Source of the DNA: Typha latifolia
Lineage: Eukaryota > Streptophyta > Magnoliopsida > Poales > Typhaceae
Direction of reading: 5' to 3'
Length of the DNA stretch: 64,000 bases
Assembly (NCBI GenBank): GCA_019914945.1
Contig: CM034103.1
Location: forward strand, 7,626,001-7,690,000
A program made the translations under genes and the position numbers. The notes under the pieces were generated by a model. That model did no database searches. It worked only from the letters and a program-made list of their open reading frames with translations, and had not been told where the DNA came from. Positions 35,201-47,200 of the stretch are shown here, in pieces; the first letter of the stretch is position 1; each line of letters begins with the position of its first letter.

Positions 35201-38200
35201 ATCATTATTGACATTTTTAGAAAATTAAAATCTTGGATTAAGAAAATACCCTATAGAAATTTAAAATTTGTAAGCATTCAAATTTTTAAATATTCATAAA
35301 TAAAAGTAATTAGTAAATTAAAACTTAAAACTTAAAAGCATGCCTACCAACAACGTGTATATCTCTATGTAGTTGTTTGTTCCATCTAGAATCAATCATC
35401 TTCCACCACTTTCGATAATTTTGGCTCACATTTTTTTGATTGATTCTTTTGCTATGTTCATTGCCTCATATAAGAAACCCATGTCGACTTATTATCACTT
35501 GTCTACAAGTCTTAATACTTTGACAAGAGGCTCAAATACTGCGGTGACAATTGTAATATTATCTCAAAATACATTTCCAAGAGTCATATTTTTCAAAGTT
35601 TCACCTAAAGATTTATCTTTAGATTTCATATTCTTAATTTTTATAAACCACTCCTATGATGTAAACATCTGCATAATATCATCTTTGTAACGCATGATGT
35701 TCTCCAAGGTTAAAAAGTAAATAACAAATCTAGTGATGCCGGGTCTGATGATCTCCTTACCACCAATCATCTGCTTGAGTAAATTAAGAACCCAACCATG
35801 GTTATATATGATTTGTTAACTTCTGACCTTCACGTATGTCCATGTCAATTTCAGGCTCTTTTGTAATATCCTCTAATATTAGATTAATACAATGTGGAGC
35901 ACATGGCGTCTAATATAAATGAGGTCTTTTTATTATCAGTAAATTTTCAACAGCTTTATAATTTGCCCCATTATCAGTAACCACTTCGACTACTCTTTTT
36001 TCACCGATTTTTTGTACCACCTCATCCATCAACTGACAAATATAATCTGTATTTTTGAAATGAGCAATAGCATCCACAGACTTCAAAAATATTGTTCCCA
36101 TGCCAGAGTACACTAAGAAATTAATTATATTTCTTCCGTTTTGTGTACTTCACTCATCACACATCAATGTACAACCAAATTCATTCCAATACCGTTTAAA
36201 TGTCTCAATGTAAGTATAAAGTTCATCTACCTCTGAGTCAAGATATTGAGTAGCAATATCATTTGAACTAGGAGGGGGAACACCAGACCTTACTGATTAT
36301 ATAGCATCCACTATAGTGTTATAGTAAGGACTATTAGCTACATTGAAAGGAATATGGTTGTAGAAGAAAAAATTAGAGATAACCCTACCAATGTGTTTCT
36401 TTGCATTTTTAATTCTTTTGAGAGCTGCCTTGATGAAAGTCTGTTGTACGACCCCTTTTTTTTCGAAGATATGTATCCATTGGTTCAATATTTTCAGACT
36501 TTGCTGTAATACCAGGAGTCCTATGGGTAGAACTGCTGTCTCCATATTCTTTCTCTCATCATATATTAACTGATCTAGATCTCTGAAAGTTACCACCAGT
36601 GCTTCTTCTCATCTCTTCCTCTTCTCTATGCATATTTATGCTCTTTTTCATTGCCCTTCTTATCTGTCTCTCCTCCTTATCCTCCTTACTTTGCTTACTG
36701 CTATCATCATCAATGTGTACAGGATTATACATCAATTCTTTACGAACCATTGACTCTCTTTGTTGTGCAGATTATTTATCCTTCTTTTTGCCAATTAAAT
36801 GAGCCAACATCTGCTTTCTAACTTCTAAGGACACTTGAGTGCAAACTGCTACATTTTCTTGTATTCCAGCTAAAAAATATAAACAAAAATTATTTATCCT
36901 TCTTTTTGCCAATTAAATGAGCCAACATCTGTTTTTTTTTGCCAATTAAATGAGACTTCTCTTTTGGACCCATTGATATTTTAACTCTGCAACTAAAAAG
37001 TATAAACAAAAATTAAAATAAAATATAAAATAATTTAAAATTTATGAGGCATAACTGCATAAGCAGCAGTGCTGCAGCAGTACCTGCTAGAGGTGGGCAG
37101 CAGGACCTGCTGTAGGTGCAGCTGCTGCATAATGAAAAAAAAATATTAAAAACTGAAAAAAAAACTTACCCAAGGTCGTCGGAGATCGAGGTTGTCGAAT
37201 CTTCGTCGGAGAACGTCGCCGGAGGTCAAGGTCACTGGAGATTTACTCAATTGCCAGTGAGAAAGAGACCCGTGAGAAAGAGAGAAAGAAAAAAAAGAGA
37301 GAAAGAAAGAAAAGAGAAAGAGAAAAGGGAGAGAGAGGCAGGTGGGGGAACGGATTGGGTCTCGGCTGAAACCCCAGCCAAAACCAACAAATTGGGATCG
37401 GCTAGGGCCGATCCCGATCCGTTTCGGCCGATCCCACTCGGGATCGGCCAAAACTGGAAACCATGATTTGAATAACTGCTCAAAATCTAATTTAAATTAA
37501 TTACAAAAAATAAAAGGAATAATTAATAAAAAAAGGAAAAATGACAAAATCTCACTGCTATAGTGGCGATCCAGCTATGTTGAAGCAGAGAGGAAGAAGA
37601 AAAAGAGAGAAGAGAAGAGGGGATCTAGGCCGCGGGGGAGGTGTCTAGCCACTGATGGCCACTCATCTATCATTGGCGGCTCAATTTTTGGCAAACCCGA
37701 GCTCAAGAGTGAGAGAGAGAGAGGAAAAGAAAAGAGAAGAGAAGAGAGCTCATCGGCAAGGGAGCTTTGGCAACGGCGTTTCCTGATGGGGATCCAAGGT
37801 GGGGAGAGCTAGTGGAGTAGGTAGAAAGAGAGGAAAAGAGAAATAGAAAGACAGAGAGAGCGTGGAGGGGGTGTGTGTGTGGGGGGGAGGGGATGTGTGC
37901 GTGGTTGGTTGGTTGATTCCATCTCCCGATGGCCACAACCAATTGGTTGCGGTCAGTGATGGGGTGCGTGGCACTCCCATGTGACCACTGTTCATGCAGT
38001 TGGACATGAGGCTGGCCACGTGCATCATTACCAATAAAACTCACTTTTTTTTCCTTCTAACCCTAGGTTATTACATTGTCCTTCACCTCTTATAAAATTT
38101 CGATCCTGAAATTTACATACCTAAACAAATTTGGAAATTTAAATTAGATCACATCCTCACGTTCTCGAGATGCTTTTTCTACGACATGGTTTCTCCATAA

Positions 38201-41200
38201 TAATTTTACTAGAGGTATGACCTAGGTTCAAAGTACCTTTACAAGGACTTTTGTAGGCTGCTCTTTATATGATAGATTTTGCTAAAGTTGAACTGTTTCA
38301 TAATGAATCAAATGTGAAGGATCTGGTATGTACTTCCTTAACACTGACACATGTGAAAAACCTCTAGACACAAGTATGTATCTAAATACTAGGCAATGAT
38401 ATCACTCGTTCGCTTAAGTAAAAGTCCGTAGAAATATTAAGAACGAAAGCAGAGATGAACGCCAAGATTTTAACGTGGAAAAACCCAAACGGGAAAAAAC
38501 CACGGATCCAAACTCGGATCAAAACCAATCACTAGAATAGTAGTAGTTACAAGACTGACTCACAAAACAACCCGTCGATCCAAACGACTTTGTTCTTTTC
38601 AGTGTTGCTCGCTAGAACCCACGATTCACTGCTTTTCGTGATTGAAGTCCAACCTCAGTAACCCTCGAGATTGATCTTTCGTCTAGATAGCCCTTAAGAC
38701 GAAAGATTAACTTTTGTTGATGAGTGGAACCTTGTTAATTGAAGAACCGATGTAGCCTCAAGAAGTCTCTTTCAATAATGCTTCTTTAACCACCCTAGAG
38801 ATAGGGCATCACAATCCTTATAAATGATCTCCAAGATAGAGCCAAATCAAAGTCTTATCCATACTCATGAAAGTCCAATTTTATCAAACTTCATTGGTGC
38901 ATTCGAACGCGGCCCGGGTGCGTTCGAACGGCATGACTTGATCTCAGGTGCGTTCGAATGGGCCCGAGTGCGTTCGAACGCGACAACTTGAATTCTTCAG
39001 GTTGCGTTTGAACGCGTTTGTGAACGTAGCTCTCGGTCTGTGTGAACGCAGTACCCTCGTTCGAACGCGTTTGTGAACGCGGCTCTCTGTCTGTGTGAAC
39101 GCAGTACCCGCATTCGAACGCGTTTGTGAATGCGGCTCTCTATCTGTGTAAACATAGTACCCGCGTTCGAACGCGTTTGTGAACATGGTTCTCTGTTTGT
39201 GTGAACGCAGATTCCGCATTCGAACGCGTTTGTGAACGAAGTTTGAACTCAACGGCTTTTCTCCAATGATCTTGCAATTCTTCAAACCAGAGATATTTTA
39301 GACTTGTGTAAAGCTCATATACATGAAAAAATACACTTGGAATATTTTGTACACAATTGCCAACAAATAAAAACCTAACAACATGAAACAAATTATGTAT
39401 TTGAGCCAAATCGAATAATAAAGCCACTTTGTAAGCTACAGGCCCAACCTGTTCATGAATCTCATAAGGCTCTATGTATCTAAGACTTTGCTTTTCTTTC
39501 TTTCCAAATTGAAGCACATTCTTCCAACTTGAAACCCTTAAGAATACATTGTTTCCAACTTGAAATTTCAGATCATATCTCCTCGTACCAGCATAGCTCT
39601 TCTGTTTACTTTGTGTCACCTTCATGTGATCTTTAATCTTTTCAACTATTGTTTGCACCAACACTAAGTTTTCAATCTTCTGTGTTCCAACTTCTTCCTA
39701 ATGAATTGACGATCTACATTTTCTGCCATACAAGGCTTCATAGGAAGACACACCAATATTAACATGATTACTATTGTTGTAGCCAAATTCTATTAGTGGC
39801 AAATATCTGTCCAAACCTAAACTAAAATCAATTATACAAGCTTTTAACAAAGCCTCTAATGATTGAATGGTATGCTTAGATTGATCATCTGTCTACTGAT
39901 GGTAGGCTATGCCAATTTGCAATTTTATCGCAATAAACAAATAAAATTGTTTTTAGAATTTAGACACAAACCAGGGATCTCTATCTAAAGTGTTCCCAAC
40001 AAGAACTTCATAGTGAGCAAAGATTTCATCTCTAAATAAGGTGGTTAACTTTTCAATCGAATCAGTAGTGCTAACAGGTAAAAAGTGAGCTAAGTTGGTT
40101 AATCTATCAATAATCTCCCAAATTGCATTCTTTTCTTTTTGTGTATTTGGGAAACCTATTACGCACTTCCATTCATGAATTTCTAAAGCTTGCAATGTAC
40201 TTGTAGGCCCTTGATGCTCAATTTTGACTTGTTGACAAATTAAACATTCATCAACAAATTCCCCAATATTTTTTTTTAATTTCTTCCCACCAAAATTGCT
40301 TCTTCAAGTTATGATATATTTTTATTCCCCTGGGATGCATATCATAAGCATAAGTATGCGCTTTATTAAAAATTATTTCCTAAGTTCTTTAGACTTAGGA
40401 ATATACCATGGTTCCAAGTTACGGATCGAGATTGGTCGATCCATAGTCGAAACTAGTCTAGTGACTGGTTTCGGCCAGGTATTGGCCGTATCGGTTGATT
40501 CCACTCGATACGGGCTCTCCCTCCCTCTTTTCTCACTCCATCTCTCTTCTCTCTCTAATTTTTTTTATTTCGTCTCTCACCAATGCTCCCTTTCTCTCAT
40601 TTCTCTCTACTCTCCCTCTAGCATCTCTTTTCTTCCTCTCTTTCTTTTCCCCAATCTCTTTCTTTGTCTATCTCTCTCCTTCAATCTCTGTTACTGATAC
40701 GATCTCCCCTTAGGATAAGGTTTGATCTATCCCGTTTTTAGATCTGGACAGAATCTGGTACGGAACTTTGAAAATGGATCCTAAAAGATGCAGCCGTCGG
40801 ATCAACATGAATTTTGATATGTTGTAGCCCTAGAAAAAGGCTTTCCAACAAATCTAATTTCAAGAAAATCGGACGGTGGGATCTTGAGAACTTGGGGAAT
40901 TCGAGACGCACGATTTGCCCACGGATGCCGTTGTCTCGATCCGGATCATGTCCAAGTCCTTGTCTAACCGGAGGAGGATGCACCATGAATGGTTGATGAT
41001 CCCTCTTTCGATTTTGATTAACTCGCCATGGTTCAGGTTCGTATTGCCCCGGCCACGGATCTAGATCTCTAAGGTGATCTCCATAGTGGTTAGCTCGTTG
41101 GATGAGCTCACCTGCAACTGGGCCTGGTGGAACCATCCTTGCTTGTCTCTGCCCATAGGGTGGTGGCAGCAGCGGCTCTTGTGGTTGCAAATTTTGAATC

Positions 41201-44200
41201 GGTGGCAGTGGGTTCATGGGGGTGGACTCGCGTCGTGGGGTCGATGGTGGATTCCCGTTCGCCATGGCTTCCCTTGTCGCTCGTAATTCTCACATTATCT
41301 CTATCATCATTTGATTGTTGATGGCCATTTGTTCGAAAAGAGACCCCAACACGGCTTGAACATTAGGTTCTTCTGTATTCCGATTTGATTGGGCGGTTCT
41401 GCAGGTGGAAGTCCCCGCAATCGTTTCCCTCTCCTCTATTGGGAGAATCTCTTCTTCATCATCTCGCCGTGCAGCCATGGCTCTGGTTGTCGTCATAGGA
41501 AGCACGTGTCCGAGGAATGGTGGCTCTAATACCAGCTTGATACGATCTCCCCTTTTGGGCTAAGGCTCGATCTATTCCGATTTTCAGATTTAGACAGGAT
41601 CTGATATAGAACTTTGAAAATAGATCCTGAACGATGCCGTCGTCGGATGGACGTGAGATTTTGAGATGTCGTAGCCCCAGAAAAGAGCTCTCCAACAAAT
41701 CAAGTTTCAGACAAATCGGATTTAGGAATCTCGAGATATCTTTCGATTAGTGGACGAACGTCAGGGGGTCTGTCTTAGGATCCGTGGATGGAAGCACGAG
41801 ATCCTAGATGATGGTGGATGGTGGTGGACTGACGTTAATGGGGTGGCACCGGTGAATAAGTGGTGGTGGAAGGGTTATGGGTGATTGAAGGGTTAGGGCA
41901 ACTATTGGATAGATTGGAAGAAGGGGGAGGAGTGGGCCACCCTAAGGGACTAGGGTGATTGGCTGATTGAGAGAGGCTAGAAGCAGTGTCGCCGGGGATC
42001 AAGAGAACGGGAGCGAAGAAGACAAAGAAGACAAGGCAAAAACTCAATTCATCAATAATGACTCCATGGTTGCCATCCACACTTTTAGAAGCTAACCAAA
42101 CAATTCAAAAATAACCCTAAACTGTACATTTTTGTCGACCGTTTTCGAACACGCCCGATTGCATCCGAACGCACATTTTTTGCACTTCTTTGGATTTGTG
42201 AATGCGATGCAGACGTTCGTAGGCGTGCCCAATAATAATCATTCTTTTTTTTATTCTAGGTTATTATAATATTGCTGATCCAGATAATTTTATCATAGAA
42301 GCTTTTTCCTGTACCAATTTACTGGATTAAATTCCATTTAAAAGGATGAGTTAGTCAAAGAAGTTTATTTTACTTTGAGTTAGTCAAATAAGTTTATTTT
42401 ACTCTCCTTTTCTTGTGACAAATTTTTTTTTCACTTTTTCTAGCAATAGCATTCTTGATTTGGAATTGGAGGATTTAAAAGGGAATCTCTTCCTCTCAGT
42501 TTCAAAACTGTCACTGCCAAAATGGATGTAACTTTCTTCCACTAGGTTGTGCTTATGAGCAAATCTTTTTGAAGAAAAATCACGTCATCTGGTGTTGACT
42601 TTTCATTAATTGTGACATGGGGCCTGTAAATTTCCTTAGTTGTAAAGTTCTTTCACTACCTGAAAATTATAAATTTATATTCTTTTATTTTTCGGGATAC
42701 AACTTGCTCATGTTTCCCTTTTACTTTTAATATTGAACCATAGTGTTATAGGCCACTAATACATTTAGCTTTTGTTAAATTTCTAATGTTTACAGTTTTC
42801 ATCAGTCAACTTGTTAATTTATGCTGTTCGTCATTGCAGCTTGCAGGTTTCAAGATGGAAGTCATTGAAACCACATCTGCTGAGCACGCAAAAGTTCTTG
42901 CTTCTACTATTGACTTTAGCACATGTAGTGATGGTAAATCTCAAACAGTAAGTATAGCACCCTGCCGTTTTGTTTTGTTACTGAATTGTTTTCAGTGAAC
43001 ATGCAGGAATTATATGTGTTGGAGGTGATGGGGTCGTTAATGAGGTTAGATTGTTCTCTACTGAGTTTTATTTTTAAATTTCTGATGGTATAACTGTTTG
43101 GAAAATATCTGAAGAATGACATTTATTTTGAAACGGGTAACATGTTTTCGGCTTAGGGCATGTGCAATTAATGACATTTTGGGAAGAATCATGAGACTTA
43201 CTTTCTTAACTATGAGAAATTTTTTAGCTTTTGATCCTAAGAAGAGTAGTGAGGAAGCAGATAAAACAAAAATTTATCCGTTTGGGTAAATTCTGGGTGG
43301 ACAGAGTGGATCATGTTATCTTTCCTCATTTATCTTGGTCCTTGTCTTTCCTATTATACTTTAGAATCTGACATTGAGGTAAATAAAGTTGTAAGTACTT
43401 TGAGGAAGCTTGGCCATGAGAATCAAACCGCTGAACTTTAGCAATCTTCCAAGAGATAACATGCAAAGAAATGCAGTAGACTACTTTAAGTAGAGTACCT
43501 AAAAGGAACGATCTTATCTTCCTCCCTTGTCTCATTGGGAATAACATTAGGCATATTACATCTAGTCTAATAAATTATACAATATACATTACATCATCTA
43601 TTATTTATGTCCTCTTGCTTATATATATGAGAGTTGATCCTTAATGTAGTACTTTCTATCGCTATTATTAGCTCCTTTGTCATTTCAAATTGCTTGGATG
43701 AGTTATCTAAGCAAGTTAGTTTGAGATGATATATGTGAAGTATTTTATGAATTTCAGCATGAGAAGTTTTTTTCGGATATTGATTTGATATATCTATATA
43801 TGTATAATATACTTTTGGTCAGGTGCTTAATGGTTTACTTAGTAGAGATGCTTGGGGGAAAGCAATTTCACCGCCAATTGGTATCATTCCTTCTGGTTCT
43901 GACAATTCACTTGTTTGGAGTGTTCTTGGTGTCAGAGATCCAGTTTCTGCTGCAAAGATTATAGTTAAGGTAATTATGATGTGGATCTAAATTCCCAAAA
44001 TACATGCAAAGTACATTTCAAGGATGATGTATCAACTCTTTTGCAATACAATTGCTTTTTACCAAACAAATATTCACTGTAATAATATCTAAGACTTAAT
44101 TCTTCTGAATTTCTATTCTGATTTTTGGAGTCACTAGTGCAATTTAAGGCTCTCAGCCAGTACAGTACATCAAACCTGTAAGGATGGGATGCTGGGCACT

Positions 44201-47200
44201 TAGGTGAAGATAGGGGACTTTTGGGCATTTTTCTTTAGCAACCAAAATCTCTTGACAGCTATCATTGAAGTTGATAGGCAACTCTGAATAACATGATAAA
44301 TTCTAAATGTTGATGCGGAAAATTTCCTATAGCAAATATAAGTGGGCAATATTATGATTTGTAACCATGCAAATTGCTATTGCTAATAGGTATGCATACA
44401 TGGAGATAAAGGCATGTATAGAGAAATACTAGATCAATATCAGTCACAGTGTACCATATTTTGCATCTACTGATACTAGGTTATGATGATTCTCTGTCAT
44501 TGCTTTTGGACTTAACCAATGTTAGGATTTTTTTAGATATTGTTTATGCATCTTTTAAACATCATATTGTATCTCCTGCCCTCATTCTCCTTTTCTGGAA
44601 ATTTTAAGTTCAGGCATTCCTCTTCTTAGATGTAGTTGATGACCAGGAATTACACAGGCATAACAAGTTGTGTGACTAAATATATGGTTGTATACTTATA
44701 TAATATTTTTATGCATAAAAGTTTTGCACAAATAGTAGCTTTAAACTATGTTTAATCATAGTTGTCAGTGTTCAAGATTTTTTCTGTTTACTTATACTAT
44801 GTGTTGGTTTCTGTAGGGGGGTTGTACAGATATAGATGTTTTTGCTGTCAAATGGATCCAGGCTGGGATTTCTCACTTTGGCATGACTGCTTCATACTTT
44901 GGTTTCTTAAGTGATGGTAACTAGATTTCCTTTGCCCAAGGATATTAAGATTGATGTAAATTTGACTTGTGCTGAATTTTGTTGACCTTACTTCATGAAA
45001 AGTTTATTGACTTGCAAGTTGTCTCTACTCTATATTCTGATCATTAGTTGTGATGTCTATCCTCATGATCCATCAAGCAGAATATCTTTCTGAAATCTGG
45101 AAAGAGAGATATCTATAGAACTGGAAAGCAACATACCAAACCATAAAAATATTTGGGTTGTCGAGTATGACAAAAGAAGGGCAGCCAACATCTAAGAGTG
45201 AGTTTATGTGCTTGTTTTGTCTTTGAGTATGTATTGTGTCAGAAAAGAGAGTGAGTATACTATATGGAAATTTATAAAGGGAAAAAGAGGGAAAGGTTCC
45301 CTGTTTCGGATGAGGTTTTGGCTTTCTACTTCTTCTGTGCAGCCCAATCTTGCTGACATAGGTACTTATTATCTTGCTTTTGCATGTCATTTGACCTGTG
45401 TCAAGGGTTTCCCCATGTCCCATTATGGTTTGAGTTTGAGTCATGGAGACAACCTCTCTTGTGATTTAATGTTTACTCATCTTTCTAGGCCCTGTGGGAA
45501 CTCTGAGCATTGAATACCCTTTTTTGCCTCTAACTTTGATATTTGATTTCCCATTCCCTTCCATGACAATTTTGATTTTCATCTTGTGTAAGATAATAAA
45601 CCTTGGGCTACTGGTTGATGGTCTCAGATGAAGTATGGAGGTCAATATAGTATCATACTCTCATGTCAGAAAACCTAGGTAATAGGGTTGCTATTACAGG
45701 AGAGAAAAAGCAGATGATAATAGAACATAATGATTTATGAGTCAGTTATCCTACATCTTCGGGCAAGTAAAGTTCAGAAGCTTTGCTTTAACATGAAGAT
45801 GTTAAGACAATGATCAAATAAAGTTTTGCTTTTTATTTGGATACCAAGTTCTAGAAAGTTGTCAACGCTAGACTGCCATAATGGGACATGGAGTATCATG
45901 AACAAGCTTTACTTTAGTTGCTGCTTGATTAATCTTATTTATAGCAGCTAGTCAATTAGGCAATGCCTTCTACTAACTTTGCTTGAGAGAAACATGATGT
46001 TGATGCAAATCATGGATTTATGAACAAAGTCAAGAATATAATTCTTGGGTCATTCTGCTGACAAGCATACATTATGGTAAACATCAGACAAGGGCCTAAA
46101 AATTGTTCAGAAACCAAGTAGATGAATAAAGGAAGATCTTAATTAAGAGGATTCTTTTTGTTGGCATGCTCTTTTTTTTTTGTCATGGCACTGAAAGGTT
46201 AAAGAGAGAAAACTAGGAGCAGATAGGGAATTTGAAAAAGAAAATTAGCATCAGCATTGTTGCTTCACTTCATTCTCTTAATTTCAATATAGATAAAGAG
46301 GACCTCTGCAAATCGGTTGGTTGTTTTCTTAAATTGATTAAAACTGTAATAACAATTGTCAAATATATATGTTATGCCATTTTTTTGGCTTTCTAAGTAA
46401 TATGTTATGCTTCCTGCACTGCCACAGTTGAATGTGAATCACATTTGGTACATGATATCTAAAGTTAATTTATGCTATATATTAATTCCTTTGATCTGTA
46501 ATGCAGATCTTCTTTCCTGTTAATGTTTTTCTGCAGTCCTAGAACTTTCTGAGAAATATAGGCAGCAGTTTGGCCCTCTTCGTTATTTCATTGCTGGTCT
46601 TCTAAAATTTCTCTCCTTACCTGAGTACAGCTTCAAGTTGGAATATCTTCCGTTTACAACAGAAGAGTCAAAAGAAGGTAATGTTTTAGAAGATAAACAT
46701 GAACTTAGTTTGCCAGATACACATCCACGTATAATGAAGTCAAATAGACAAAGCAATAACCCCGGGCGCTGGAGGGAGTCTACCACACACACTCATGGCC
46801 TACATTCTAAAGACTTATTGTCAGGAAAAAGCAATTCTGGGCCTGATTCAGAAGTTGTCAGCTCCAACCATCACTTGTCAGTTGCCACTAGTAGTCCATC
46901 AATATACAGCTCGCAGGTGAATGAAAATGATCTTAGGTGTTCAGAAACTGCAGTATCAAATGACGATAAAAACATCTCATCAGTATCCCTGGATACAGCG
47001 TTCATGTGGAATGCTGAGGCAAACTTGGATACTGAACAATACTGTAATTTCAAGCCAAACTGGGAGGCTGAAAGTCCTGCACATCTGCTAGAGAAACCTA
47101 ATGACCTTGAAGTTGGTACAGTTGAGAATGAGAAATTAGAAGAGAAGTGGGTGGTTAAGGAAGGGAAATTTCTTGGCATATTGATCTGCAACCATTCTTG

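Larger units (their letters stand above)
33609..38071 (-). repeat. Gypsy 3' LTR (minus orientation), split by a hAT element
   Basis: Begins TGTAACACCC and ends CCTAGGTTATTACA. On its inner (right) side the minus strand reads GATCGAAATTTTATAAGAGG just before the LTR, the usual Tekay/Del-type polypurine region. Removing the hAT element and its duplication leaves about 870 bp. A possible outer target pentamer ATATT precedes it (33604-33608). Confidence 0.65.

Noticed and set aside
39005..39240. Possible CRISPR-like array (regular 53-bp spacing)
   Set aside because: The whole 53-bp unit is conserved; there are no unique spacers, and it is a plant LTR.
45073..45513. Open frames in the 44917-46536 intron
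   Set aside because: No domain, they overlap on both strands, and they lie between in-phase kinase exons.
46871..47191. Minus-strand open frame opposite the large kinase exon
   Set aside because: Shadow of the coding exon 46537-47372 on the plus strand, which has domains and splice sites.
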